Shown here: in pieces, positions 1 to 6,882 of the stretch
How positions within the stretch are numbered: the stretch's first letter is position 1
Layout: every line of letters starts with the position of its first letter
Source: an uncultured Campylobacter sp.
GTDB lineage: Bacteria > Campylobacterota > Campylobacteria > Campylobacterales > Campylobacteraceae
Length of the DNA: 25,366 bases
NCBI RefSeq assembly: GCF_937980635.1
Contig: NZ_CALJPG010000005.1
Location: forward strand, 1-25,366
Reading direction: 5' to 3'
The notes under the pieces: generated by a model
Database searches by the model: none
The model's input: the letters and a program-made list of their open reading frames with translations, nothing else
What the model was told of the DNA's origin: nothing
Program-made: the position numbers and the translations under genes

Positions 1-1
1 T

Positions 2-49
2 GGTAAGGTTGTTTTTAAAGACAGTTTTTACGAGATTGCAAAAGGCTAG
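2..49 (+). CDS. 3' end of an unidentified gene (partial)
   Basis: Only the last 15 codons and a TAG stop lie in the window; the peptide is GKVVFKDSFYEIAKG. The C-terminus of the opposite-strand gene at the right edge (GKVVFRDGYYKIAKK) is clearly similar, so the two are probably paralogues and both are real coding ends. A G-K-V-V-F-x-D-G ending occurs in some amidohydrolase-superfamily enzymes, but 15 residues are too few to assign a family. Confidence 0.55.
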   Translation, partial: GKVVFKDSFYEIAKG

Positions 50-306
50 GGCGTTAAAATTTTAAAAGCTCTTTTGCGACGCGGCGAGGGAGCGGCTTGC
101 GCTTAGACCTCGTGTCGCAAAGAGTGCAAAGGGTATCGCCGCACGCCGAGCTAGAGAGGCGGTGCAAGGAGGGCTAACGTTAAATTTAGCGCCTAGTTGC
201 GCCGCTGTCGCAAAGATGCTAGCGCGCCCGGTTTTAGAAAGCGATCCTGACGCGGCGTGCGTTGGTCTTTAATAGGCTAAGCGGTGCTTAAAAGTGCCGT
301 TAAATT

Positions 307-441
307 ATGAAATTTATACACACGTCGCAAAGATACGACGCCAAACGGCGCTTTTTGAGTCTCGGCAGATTATTAAAGCAGGCCGAATGGATGGCAAAAG
401 CGGGCTTGGAGCCGCGGGAGATCGCGAAATGTATGCCTTAA
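307..441 (+). CDS. possible 44-aa small protein or gene relic
   Basis: The ATG at 307 opens a frame encoding a basic, helical-looking peptide (starts MKFIHTSQRYDAKRR, ends GLEPREIAKCMP). It is too short to assign. There is no Shine-Dalgarno sequence just upstream. After the TAA the same frame is open again for dozens of codons, which fits a decayed longer gene better than an intact small one. I do not recognise a family, and the call rests only on amino-acid texture. Confidence 0.2.
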   Translation: MKFIHTSQRYDAKRRFLSLGRLLKQAEWMAKAGLEPREIAKCMP

Positions 442-884
442 ATTTAGCCTGCTTACCGTGCTTATTTGGGTTTTTTGCGTTCATTTTGGCGGATTTTTAA
501 TCACCCGCGCGTCGAATGCGCGCTCATGTGCGATACCTGCGTGCTCAAATACTTGCGATCGGAAGTGCATAAACGCCGTGAAATTTTATCGCATACTTCG
601 GTTTTTATTTAGCCTGCAGAATTTGATTGTGCCGAAATTTTGGCGCGGATCGCGCTAAAACTCCGCGCCATAAATCGCCGTGGCCGATGAAATTTAATTC
701 GCGTCGTTTTGCCGCGATAAAATTCTATGGAATTTTTTGAGTGCTGGCTGCAAAATTTCAAGCCGTTGCGTGTCTTGCGGCGATGCTAAAATTCTGCCGC
801 GATAGAATTTTGCAGCGAAATTTTACGCCGCTCGGCGTATCTGTTAGGGCGAGCTTTAGGCGATAAAATTTAGGGCAGAGCTGC

Positions 885-920
885 GGGCAAAATTTTAAAT
901 TCCAAAGTAAAATTCCGCCC
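885..920 (-). terminator. stem-loop after the hydrolase gene
   Basis: GGGCAAAATTTTA (885-897) and TAAAATTCCGCCC (908-920) form a 13-bp stem in - strand RNA, counting two G-U pairs, with a 10-nt loop. It begins 7 nt after the TAG at 927-929. There is no clean T run after it, so it could be a terminator or an RNA 3'-end stabiliser. Confidence 0.4.
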
Positions 921-926
921 GTTAAT

Positions 927-2500
927 CTAGCGCGCGACTATTTCGTCGATCCAGTTAAAAAGCTCCTTAAGATCGTAATCGCCGCCGTGTCCTTGCCCCC
1001 AAGGCACCGCGAAATCGACGTTTTTGCCCGCATTTTGCAAGCTAAGCGCCAAAATAGCGGGGATCGCAAGCGCAGTATCGCGATCGCTCGCGCCGTGTCG
1101 GATACGGTAAAATTTCGCGCCGTTTCCGCTATGCACGAAGCTCATCGCATCCATCATCTCTACGATCCGCGCATCTGCGATCAGCACCCCTTTGGCGGGG
1201 TCATTCATCGCGCCAAAATCCGTAAAATGCGCTGCGTTAAATTTGGCGCCGCCGAACAGCTCGTTTTCGGGATTTTCAAGCGCAAAGCCGTCGAATGCGG
1301 GCGGAGTCTTGGCGCGCGGCTCGGCAGTCGCGTAGCCCCAAAAAAGCATATGCGATTGGGGTGTATCATCCTTGATCTTGGCGGCGAGGTATAGGGGCGC
1401 CTTCGCGCGCGGATTTTTCGCCGCAAAATTAGCAAACGAGGCCGATATGAGCCCGTTTATGTAATCTTTGAAGCTGCCGTCGCCGTTTTTATCCAGGCTT
1501 AGCGCGCGACCGCCCCCGTCCTTTAAGCTTAGCGAGTTCAGATAGGCGGGGAATTGTGCCTTTAGCTCGTCTGAAATTTTAATCTGCGCTGCGTTTAGCT
1601 TGCCGCTAATCGTTTTGCGTGCGGGCTTTGCGGCGCTTTGATTTGCGTCTTTTTTGGAATTTTTTCAGTGCCGCTAGAATTTTCGCCGCGCTCGTTAAAT
1701 CCCGCCGCATCAAGGCCGCTAAAATCCATCTTTTCATATTCGCTCTGCGCGCCGAACATCCACTCATACGCCGCGTCCGCGTGCTTTAGATTTGTGATCG
1801 GGCAGTATGCAGACGCCGCGTAAATTTTATCGCTCGCCTTTGCAGCGCCCAGCTCCTGCAGATACGGCTCATACGCGGTCTCGTCCCCGCTAGTGCCTAA
1901 AAGCGCCGAGAGCGCTCCGCCCGCGCTCGTGCCGTTTGAGATGATTTTGTCCGCATCCCCCGGCATCGCAGCGTCGTTAAATTTCAGATACCGCACGGCT
2001 GCCTTTAGATCGACGATCGCCGCGGGCGCCTTGCCGATATAATCGCCGTTTGCGCCTTTTAGCGTGCGTCCGCGCGCGGCAGGAGCGACTACGACGTAAC
2101 CGCGCGAAAGCGCCGTAGCTATCGCGTTTGGCTTGCCGCTTTCGTCTATTTTGACCTCGCCCGCTTCGCCCGGCATATAGCCGCCCACGCCGTTTTGTAA
2201 AAATATCGGCGCGCTCGCGGCGTCAAATTTGCCGCTCTTGCGCCCCTCAAAATACTGCTGCGGGATGAAGATATTCATGCTCTGATAGTGCGCGCTTACG
2301 GGTTTTGCGACGTAGTTTATGTTTTTGTAGGCGTGAAATTTTATCTTTTTGCCGCCTACGATCACGCTTTCTTGCGTAAAATTTGCGGCGTTAAATTTCA
2401 GATCTATTTGCGCGCTCTGCGTCGCCGAAGCCTCGGCATTTAGGCTTAGCGCGCCGCAAAGTATCGCAGCAGCGCCTAAGGCAAGGGATTTTTTGCTCAT
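927..2500 (-). pseudogene. secreted tannase/feruloyl-esterase-like alpha/beta hydrolase, frameshifted
   Basis: Two frames together read as one protein of about 524 residues. The N-terminal frame (2500 down to 1595) starts MSKKSLALG with a Sec signal peptide (about 1-24) and carries the nucleophile elbow NGTSAGG with Ser192. The C-terminal frame, open from 1664 to the TAG at 927, supplies the probable acid (RHGASDRD) and histidine (GQGHGGDYD). The frames join within the lysine-rich stretch at 1649-1665, which holds two A6 runs on the coding strand. Without a shift the product is 301 aa and has no Asp/His, so it would be inactive. The order of motifs fits the bacterial subtype-B tannase / feruloyl esterase group. 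RBS is AAAGGAGACGGCA before the ATG. It may be a pseudogene, a sequencing error, phase-variable, or a case of -1 frameshifting. Natural substrate unknown. Confidence 0.75.
1649..1655 (-). other. A AAA AAG slippery heptamer at the frame break
   Basis: In the zero frame of the N-terminal half the codons read CCA AAA AAG ACG, which is an X XXY YYZ heptamer of the E. coli dnaX type. A -1 slip gives GAC GCA AAT next, exactly the downstream frame. One extra A in either A6 run (1650-1655 or 1660-1665) would give the same result. I see no obvious upstream SD-like stimulator or strong downstream stem. Confidence 0.5.
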
Positions 2501-2729
2501 TGCCGTCTCCTTTCTATTTTGATATCGCCGTTTTTTAGCTATTTAAGCAGCTTAGCAACAAAGCTAATTTTAGCAAAACTCGGCGAATACTTAAATCCAC
2601 TGCGCGCCCAAATTTTGAAATTTAAACGCAAAGGCATCTGCAAGTTGAAAGAAATTTTAAACTCGAAGTGTTATTTTGGTGGGTATTGCAGGCCGGTGCC
2701 GTAAATCTGGCTGCATTAAATTCTGCTCG
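2501..2729. other. spacer between tlpA-like gene and hydrolase
   Basis: These 229 bp hold the RBS of the hydrolase (about 2501-2513, - strand). They must also carry either its promoter or the readthrough from tlpA. No clear -10/-35 pair and no convincing coding frame were found. Confidence 0.4.
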
Positions 2730-3224
2730 TTAATTTATAAGCTTGAGCTGTGTTTCGAAGGCGGATTTGGGGTAGAGGCCGATGAGCTTTTTGACCGCTT
2801 TGCCGTTTTTATCGTAGATCACCGACGTGGGGGTGCCGAAAATGCCGCCTACGATGGTTTCAAAGTATTTTACGGAGTTTGCGCCGCTGACGCTTGGGAA
2901 TTTTATCCCCTTTTCGCGAGCGACCGCGGCGTCGGCTTCTAAGCCTTTACCATCGCCTAGAATGCCAATAATCAGCGCATCGCCGCTAGCTTGCAGCTCG
3001 TTTAGCGCGGGTACTTGGGCTTTGCACGCGCCGCAGCCGCTAGTGTAGAAAAACAGCACAAAGGGCTTGTCGTTGCCCTCGATCTTTAGTGTGCGCTCGG
3101 AGGGGTCGAACTTGGAGGCGAGCGAGGTGCCGTCACTGCTTAGATGGTGCTTCCATCCGTCGCAGCCTGCGAGCAGCAGCGCGAACACGGCGGCAGCAAC
3201 TTTTAAATTTAAAAATTTTATCAT
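2730..3224 (-). CDS. TlpA-like thioredoxin-fold lipoprotein of the P19 cluster
   Basis: The 164-aa product has a lipoprotein signal (LLLAG then Cys21), so it should be anchored in the membrane facing the periplasm. A thioredoxin fold follows: strand FVLFFY, active site CGAC (Cys64, Cys67) and the cis-proline loop GTPTS (Pro132). It is probably a thiol:disulfide reductase. Position matches the thioredoxin-like genes at the end of the C. jejuni P19 locus (cj1664/cj1665), where they are thought to act with the iron-uptake proteins; the CxxC-bearing DUF2318 protein is a plausible partner (inference). Its ATG overlaps the TGA of the doubtful ORF upstream (ATGA). C. jejuni has two such genes here; this window has one intact copy plus a truncated copy at 24145. 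Confidence 0.88.
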   Translation of the reverse strand: MIKFLNLKVAAAVFALLLAGCDGWKHHLSSDGTSLASKFDPSERTLKIEGNDKPFVLFFYTSGCGACKAQVPALNELQASGDALIIGILGDGKGLEADAAVAREKGIKFPSVSGANSVKYFETIVGGIFGTPTSVIYDKNGKAVKKLIGLYPKSAFETQLKLIN

Positions 3225-3601
3225 CTAAAATCCGCCTTCGGGCGCACTAAATCGGCTTTTAAATTTGCGTTTGAAATTTTAAAATTTACGGCGCGATCTC
3301 TGCCGGAATTTATATCGTGGTATGCGTTGAAAATTATATCTCGATCTATGTTGAGGCGCATGTCGCGACTCGCGCCGTAATTTGCGCCCGTGGCGTTTCG
3401 GCTTTTAAAATTTAGACTTTTTAAATTTTTACCCACTCCGCTTGGTTTTGCGACGGCGCTTGATCTTTCGAGGCAAATAGCTTCGGCGGGACGCGCGCAG
3501 CAAAGAGCCGCACCTGCTCGCTCGAGCTTTGTATGGATCCAAAAAAAGCGCGGGCGGGCGGTGAAATTTTTAAATTTTAACGCAGCTTTATTTTTCATCA
3601 T
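3221..3601 (-). CDS. doubtful 126-aa ORF with octapeptide repeats
   Basis: This frame opens 12 nt after the ABC ATPase stop (ATG ATG at 3596-3601) and ends in an ATGA overlap with the tlpA-like gene, as a real operon gene would. It is very basic, lacks a recognisable domain, and its C-terminal part is made of about five 8-residue repeats (for example LNIDRDII, FNAYHDIN). Against coding: no good RBS, spacer-like AAATTTT tracts inside it, and differences from the second copy at 24700-24939 that change amino acids about as often as not. It is either a fast-evolving small protein or an untranslated spacer that happens to be open. Confidence 0.25.
   Translation of the reverse strand: MMKNKAALKFKNFTARPRFFWIHTKLERAGAALCCARPAEAICLERSSAVAKPSGVGKNLKSLNFKSRNATGANYGASRDMRLNIDRDIIFNAYHDINSGRDRAVNFKISNANLKADLVRPKADFR
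3279..3395. repeat. 24-bp degenerate tandem repeat, about 5 units
   Basis: Consecutive 24-bp units at 3303-3326, 3327-3350 and 3351-3374, with a looser unit on each side, share a core like GAATTTATATCGTGATCTGCG. The period equals eight codons. The homologous array in the duplicated segment (24409-24721) has about 12 units. Confidence 0.7.
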
Positions 3602-3613
3602 GCGAGCTAAATT

Positions 3614-4516
3614 TTATGCACCGGAATTCTGCGCACCCGAATTTTTGGCACCTTGATTTTCGCCGTTAGAATTTTCGGCACTCTGATCTTCGCCACCTAA
3701 ATTTTGCGAGGCGGGATTTTTCTCACTCGTGCTCGAATTTTTATCGCCGTTCTTCGCTTTTAAATTTTCGGCGCTAGAGCTTTGCGAAACACTTTCGTTT
3801 GGATCGCGATCTGAATTTTCACCCTGAGAGCCTAGATAATGTTTCATCGTGCTTTGATCCAAAAGCTCTATTCGATCGAGCTTGCCGTGTCTTAGGCGCA
3901 CCACTTTGTCGGCAAATTTGCCGAGCTCTTCGTTGTGCGTGACCAAAAGCAGCGTCTTGCCCTCGCTGCGGAGCGTCTGAAAGAGCTGCAAAACCACGCG
4001 CTCATTGGCCTCGTCGAGGTTGCCCGTAGGCTCGTCCGCGATGATGATGTCAGGGTCGTTGATGAGTGCGCGAGCGATGCAGACGCGCTGCTGCTCGCCG
4101 CCGCTAAGCTCGCTAGGGCGGTGCGTGATGCGGTGCCCGAGCCCCACTTTCTCAAGTGCTGCCTTGGCACTATCTTCATCCACGCAGCTATGGTAGTATT
4201 GATTGAGCATAACGTTTTCGACGGCCGTTAGATAGGGGATTAGGTGAAACTGCTGAAACACGAGGCCGATCTTTTTGCGGCGAAATTCTAAAATTTGCTC
4301 GTCATTTAGCGCGCTCGCGTCGGCTCCGCCTAGGATATATCTGCCCGCAGTGGGGGTGTCCATCAGGCTTAGGATATTTACGAGCGTGCTCTTGCCGCTG
4401 CCGCTTGGCCCCATTATGCTGACCCACTCGCCGCTTAAAACGTCGAAGCTGATATTATCGAGCGCCTTGACCTCGCCGAAGTATTTGCAGATGCCTTCAA
4501 ATTTTAAAATTTCCAT
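3614..4516 (-). CDS. ABC transporter ATP-binding protein (MacB/LolD type) with Asn/Ser-rich tail
   Basis: Residues 1-225 form a complete nucleotide-binding domain: Walker A GPSGSGKST (36-44), Q-loop around Gln88-89, signature LSGGEQQR (137-144), Walker B IIIADEP (157-163) and H-loop His194. It should energise the two FtsX-like permeases encoded just upstream (1-nt gap; the RBS AGGGAATGAC overlaps the permease stop). It corresponds to cj1663 of the C. jejuni P19 locus. The last 70 residues are unusual: a hydrophilic low-complexity tail built on five-residue steps such as SAENS, GAKNS and GAQNS. LolD/MacB-type ATPases normally end near residue 225-235. The tail is repeated, with a stop inside, at 24955-25144. 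Confidence 0.92.
   Translation of the reverse strand: MEILKFEGICKYFGEVKALDNISFDVLSGEWVSIMGPSGSGKSTLVNILSLMDTPTAGRYILGGADASALNDEQILEFRRKKIGLVFQQFHLIPYLTAVENVMLNQYYHSCVDEDSAKAALEKVGLGHRITHRPSELSGGEQQRVCIARALINDPDIIIADEPTGNLDEANERVVLQLFQTLRSEGKTLLLVTHNEELGKFADKVVRLRHGKLDRIELLDQSTMKHYLGSQGENSDRDPNESVSQSSSAENLKAKNGDKNSSTSEKNPASQNLGGEDQSAENSNGENQGAKNSGAQNSGA
3617..3830. repeat. 15-bp imperfect repeats encoding the ATPase tail
   Basis: GAATTTT-centred units spaced about 15 bp apart encode five-residue steps of the xxENS/xxQNS type on the - strand. The same kind of coding repeat is found in ccsBA at 16695-16900. Confidence 0.6.
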
Positions 4517-4517
4517 G

Positions 4518-5651
4518 TCATTCCCTTAATAGATTCGCTAAATTCGGATTCAGCGCCTTTTTGATCGGATAGTAGCTTGCCGCGAGCGCAAAAATCAGGC
4601 TCAGCGCAACCGCCGCAAAGAGGCTGATTAACCTAAAATCCACGCTGCTTGAAAATATCAGATGCCCCAGCAATATTGCGAGCAGGTATCCCACGAATAC
4701 TCCCGCTAGCGAGCCTGCGACGCAGACGGTTAAAATTTCGCTCAGGATTAGGTGGAGCAAATTTTGTTTGCTCGCGCCGATTGCGCGGATGAGCGCGAAC
4801 TCTTTGATGCGCGAAAGCAGGATCGAGCTAAGGCTCGTGTTGATGCAGACCGAGGTGATCAGAAGGATCGTAATGCCAATAAGAAGCATCAAAAGCTTGA
4901 TTTTGTTTAAGATGATGCCTTGGGTCTTGGATACCTTGCCGATCGGCGCAAAGCTCATCTGCGCATCGCTTAGGCTCTTTGAAATTTCGCTTAGCTGCTT
5001 AAAATCGCCGCTTACGATCGCTTCGGCGTAATTTACCTGCGCAGGCTGATTTAAAATTTTTTGCGCCAGCGGCAGCGAGATTAGCAGCATGCCATCCTCT
5101 TTCTGCCCGTCATAGACGATGCCTTTTATCTTTACCTTGCTCGTTTCGTTTGAGCCGATCGGCGTGATCTCGATACTATCACCGAGCTTCGCGCCCAAAA
5201 GTTTGGCGAGATCCTGCCCGATAAGCGCGTTTTTATCGTCGAAATCCACGCCTATAAACGAGCCCTCTTTAAGATCCAAAAACGGCATCGTATCGCGCAG
5301 AGAGGAGAAATTTACCCCCATGATGATGCCTGAATTGACGCCTAAATTTGCGCTACCGAAAAGATATTTATTCGCGCTTTTTAGAGCTGGAATTTTGGCA
5401 AATTTCGCATCGAGTGCCGCTTCGTCCATATGGGAATTTTCTAAATTCGCAGGGCTTACGATTAAATTTGCGCCGTAGCTGTTTAGCTCGCTGGCGACCT
5501 TTTTATCGATGTCGGCGTAGATATTTACGAACGCCGCGCAAACTGCGCTGCCTAGCATGATCGCGACGAAAATCACGAAGCTGCGAATGCCGCTGTTGAT
5601 GATACTTTTAAAGATCGCGCCTCTAAAAAACGCTCCGTTATTTCCTACCAT
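4518..5651 (-). CDS. FtsX/MacB-like ABC transporter permease
   Basis: The 377-aa protein has the MacB-type layout: one N-terminal membrane segment (about 20-42), a large extracytoplasmic domain (to about 250), then three membrane helices (about 255-280, 300-335 and 340-365). The loop after the second helix reads SRIKEFALIRAIGAS, the conserved cytoplasmic coupling region of this superfamily. Its start overlaps the upstream permease by 14 nt and is preceded by a strong GGAGG. It matches cj1662 by position. MacB-like systems usually move or extract substrates across the periplasm rather than import through the inner membrane; the substrate here is not known, but linkage to P19 implies an iron-related role. 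Confidence 0.9.
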   Translation of the reverse strand: MVGNNGAFFRGAIFKSIINSGIRSFVIFVAIMLGSAVCAAFVNIYADIDKKVASELNSYGANLIVSPANLENSHMDEAALDAKFAKIPALKSANKYLFGSANLGVNSGIIMGVNFSSLRDTMPFLDLKEGSFIGVDFDDKNALIGQDLAKLLGAKLGDSIEITPIGSNETSKVKIKGIVYDGQKEDGMLLISLPLAQKILNQPAQVNYAEAIVSGDFKQLSEISKSLSDAQMSFAPIGKVSKTQGIILNKIKLLMLLIGITILLITSVCINTSLSSILLSRIKEFALIRAIGASKQNLLHLILSEILTVCVAGSLAGVFVGYLLAILLGHLIFSSSVDFRLISLFAAVALSLIFALAASYYPIKKALNPNLANLLRE

Positions 5652-6882
5652 AAAGCACCTCCGCAGGCAGTAGCTTGATCACTCCGCGTAGCGGCAAAAT
5701 CGAGCCGATAATGCAAATAAGAAGTCCAAAGACGATGCTAAGCGGAAAGACCATTAGCGACACGCCGATAAAGGAGCCGAAAATTTGATACGCGATCGCC
5801 CAGCTAAGCGCGTAGCCCACGACTGCGCCCACGAGCGAGCTCGCTATGCAGATAACGAAAATTTCGGCGGCGAACTGGATATAGATCATAAAATTGCTCG
5901 CTCCCAGCGCCTTAAGCAAACCGATCTCCTTTTTACGCTTGTAAATTTCGCTGCTTAGCAGGCTCGTGATGCAGATGCTTGAAATCAGCAGAGATAAAAT
6001 ACTTACGACGCCCATTAAATTTTGAATTTTTTTCGTGATGCCGCTTTGAGCTTCGCTGACGCTAAGCACCGCCTTAGCGGTCGCGTTTGGATACTCCTCG
6101 GTGATCTGATATGCGATGGAGCTAACGTATGCTGAGCAATACCATGTGTCGTATTCTGTGGCGTCTAGATTATCGAGACTCCTTCTTGCCTTTACAGACA
6201 GATCGTCTTCTGGGATCGTCATGGCGCTAACTTCTGCCTTGGCGATGAGGCCCTCTTTGTGTGTTATCTTTTGCACCAGCGATAAATTTGCGATCAGCTT
6301 TTTGGCTTCATCCTCCGCGCCGTGCAAAATCCCAACGACTTTAACCTCATAATCTCCAAGCTTAACCGTATCGCCGATCTTAAGCCCCAGCGCGTCTCCT
6401 GCGAGCACCTCGTCATCGGCGCCGTCCTTTACCCACTGCCCCTCTACGCTCCAAAACGGATAGAGCGAGCGCACGCCCGATCTGAAATCAGGCTCGTCGC
6501 TAACGCCCACGTCCTTTTCAAAGTAGGTTCCCACGACGTCGTAATCTCCCGCGCGGGTAGTTAAAAAGGGCGCAAAGGCGGTGATATTGTTGCGCCAAAA
6601 AATTTCTTTGATCTTATGCAGATCGCTCTCTTTTAAAAAATCATCGTTTTTAAGCGGCGAGTATTCGCGCCCGCCGATCTCGATACTTAGGCTTTGCGAG
6701 CGCGGTAGCACTACGATATTTGAGCCGTAGCTGCGTAGCTCCTTAGCGACTTGATCGCCGATTTTTAGCGTGATATTTAGCATGCAAGCGATCAGCGAGA
6801 CCGATAAAAATATCGTCAAAAACGCTAAAATTTTGCTATCCCTGGAGTTTAAAATGGATGATTTGATGATGCGTAAAAACAT
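5638..6882 (-). CDS. FtsX/MacB-like ABC transporter permease
   Basis: This 414-aa product is a second FtsX-superfamily permease. It has an N-terminal helix (about 18-40), a periplasmic domain and three C-terminal helices (about 290-315, 340-370 and 375-405), with the coupling motif KRKKEIGLLKALGAS after the second helix. It is more like a paralogue than a copy of its neighbour; the two probably form a heterodimer with the ATPase at 3614. The start overlaps the stop of the DUF2318 gene in TAATG, and AAAGGAG lies upstream, so translation is probably coupled. It matches cj1661 by position. Confidence 0.9.
   Translation of the reverse strand: MFLRIIKSSILNSRDSKILAFLTIFLSVSLIACMLNITLKIGDQVAKELRSYGSNIVVLPRSQSLSIEIGGREYSPLKNDDFLKESDLHKIKEIFWRNNITAFAPFLTTRAGDYDVVGTYFEKDVGVSDEPDFRSGVRSLYPFWSVEGQWVKDGADDEVLAGDALGLKIGDTVKLGDYEVKVVGILHGAEDEAKKLIANLSLVQKITHKEGLIAKAEVSAMTIPEDDLSVKARRSLDNLDATEYDTWYCSAYVSSIAYQITEEYPNATAKAVLSVSEAQSGITKKIQNLMGVVSILSLLISSICITSLLSSEIYKRKKEIGLLKALGASNFMIYIQFAAEIFVICIASSLVGAVVGYALSWAIAYQIFGSFIGVSLMVFPLSIVFGLLICIIGSILPLRGVIKLLPAEVLYGRK

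Larger units (their letters stand above)
50..926. other. 877-bp stretch without a convincing gene
   Basis: Both strands have short open frames only, with no good ribosome binding site before any start. The frame beginning with ATG at 307 reads a protein-like 44 codons, then continues past TAA (439-441) and TAG (445-447) through a stretch containing a C-x-x-C (MCDTCV, start 517). This may be a relic gene. Three TCGCAAAGA motifs occur near 115, 209 and 326. AT-rich tracts such as AAAATTC/GAATTTT are frequent from 700 on. Confidence 0.5.

Noticed and set aside
458..658. + strand 66-codon frame
   Set aside because: No RBS, no domain, and it overlaps another frame of equal quality; not supported as a gene.
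987..1394. + strand open frame of 135 codons
   Set aside because: It is antisense to the C-terminal half of the hydrolase, whose catalytic motifs are clear, and it has no RBS or recognisable domain.
3892..4231. Open frames on both strands inside the ABC ATPase gene
   Set aside because: They are out-of-frame reflections of a fully motif-supported gene and are rich in Arg/Ala/Ser typical of such frames.
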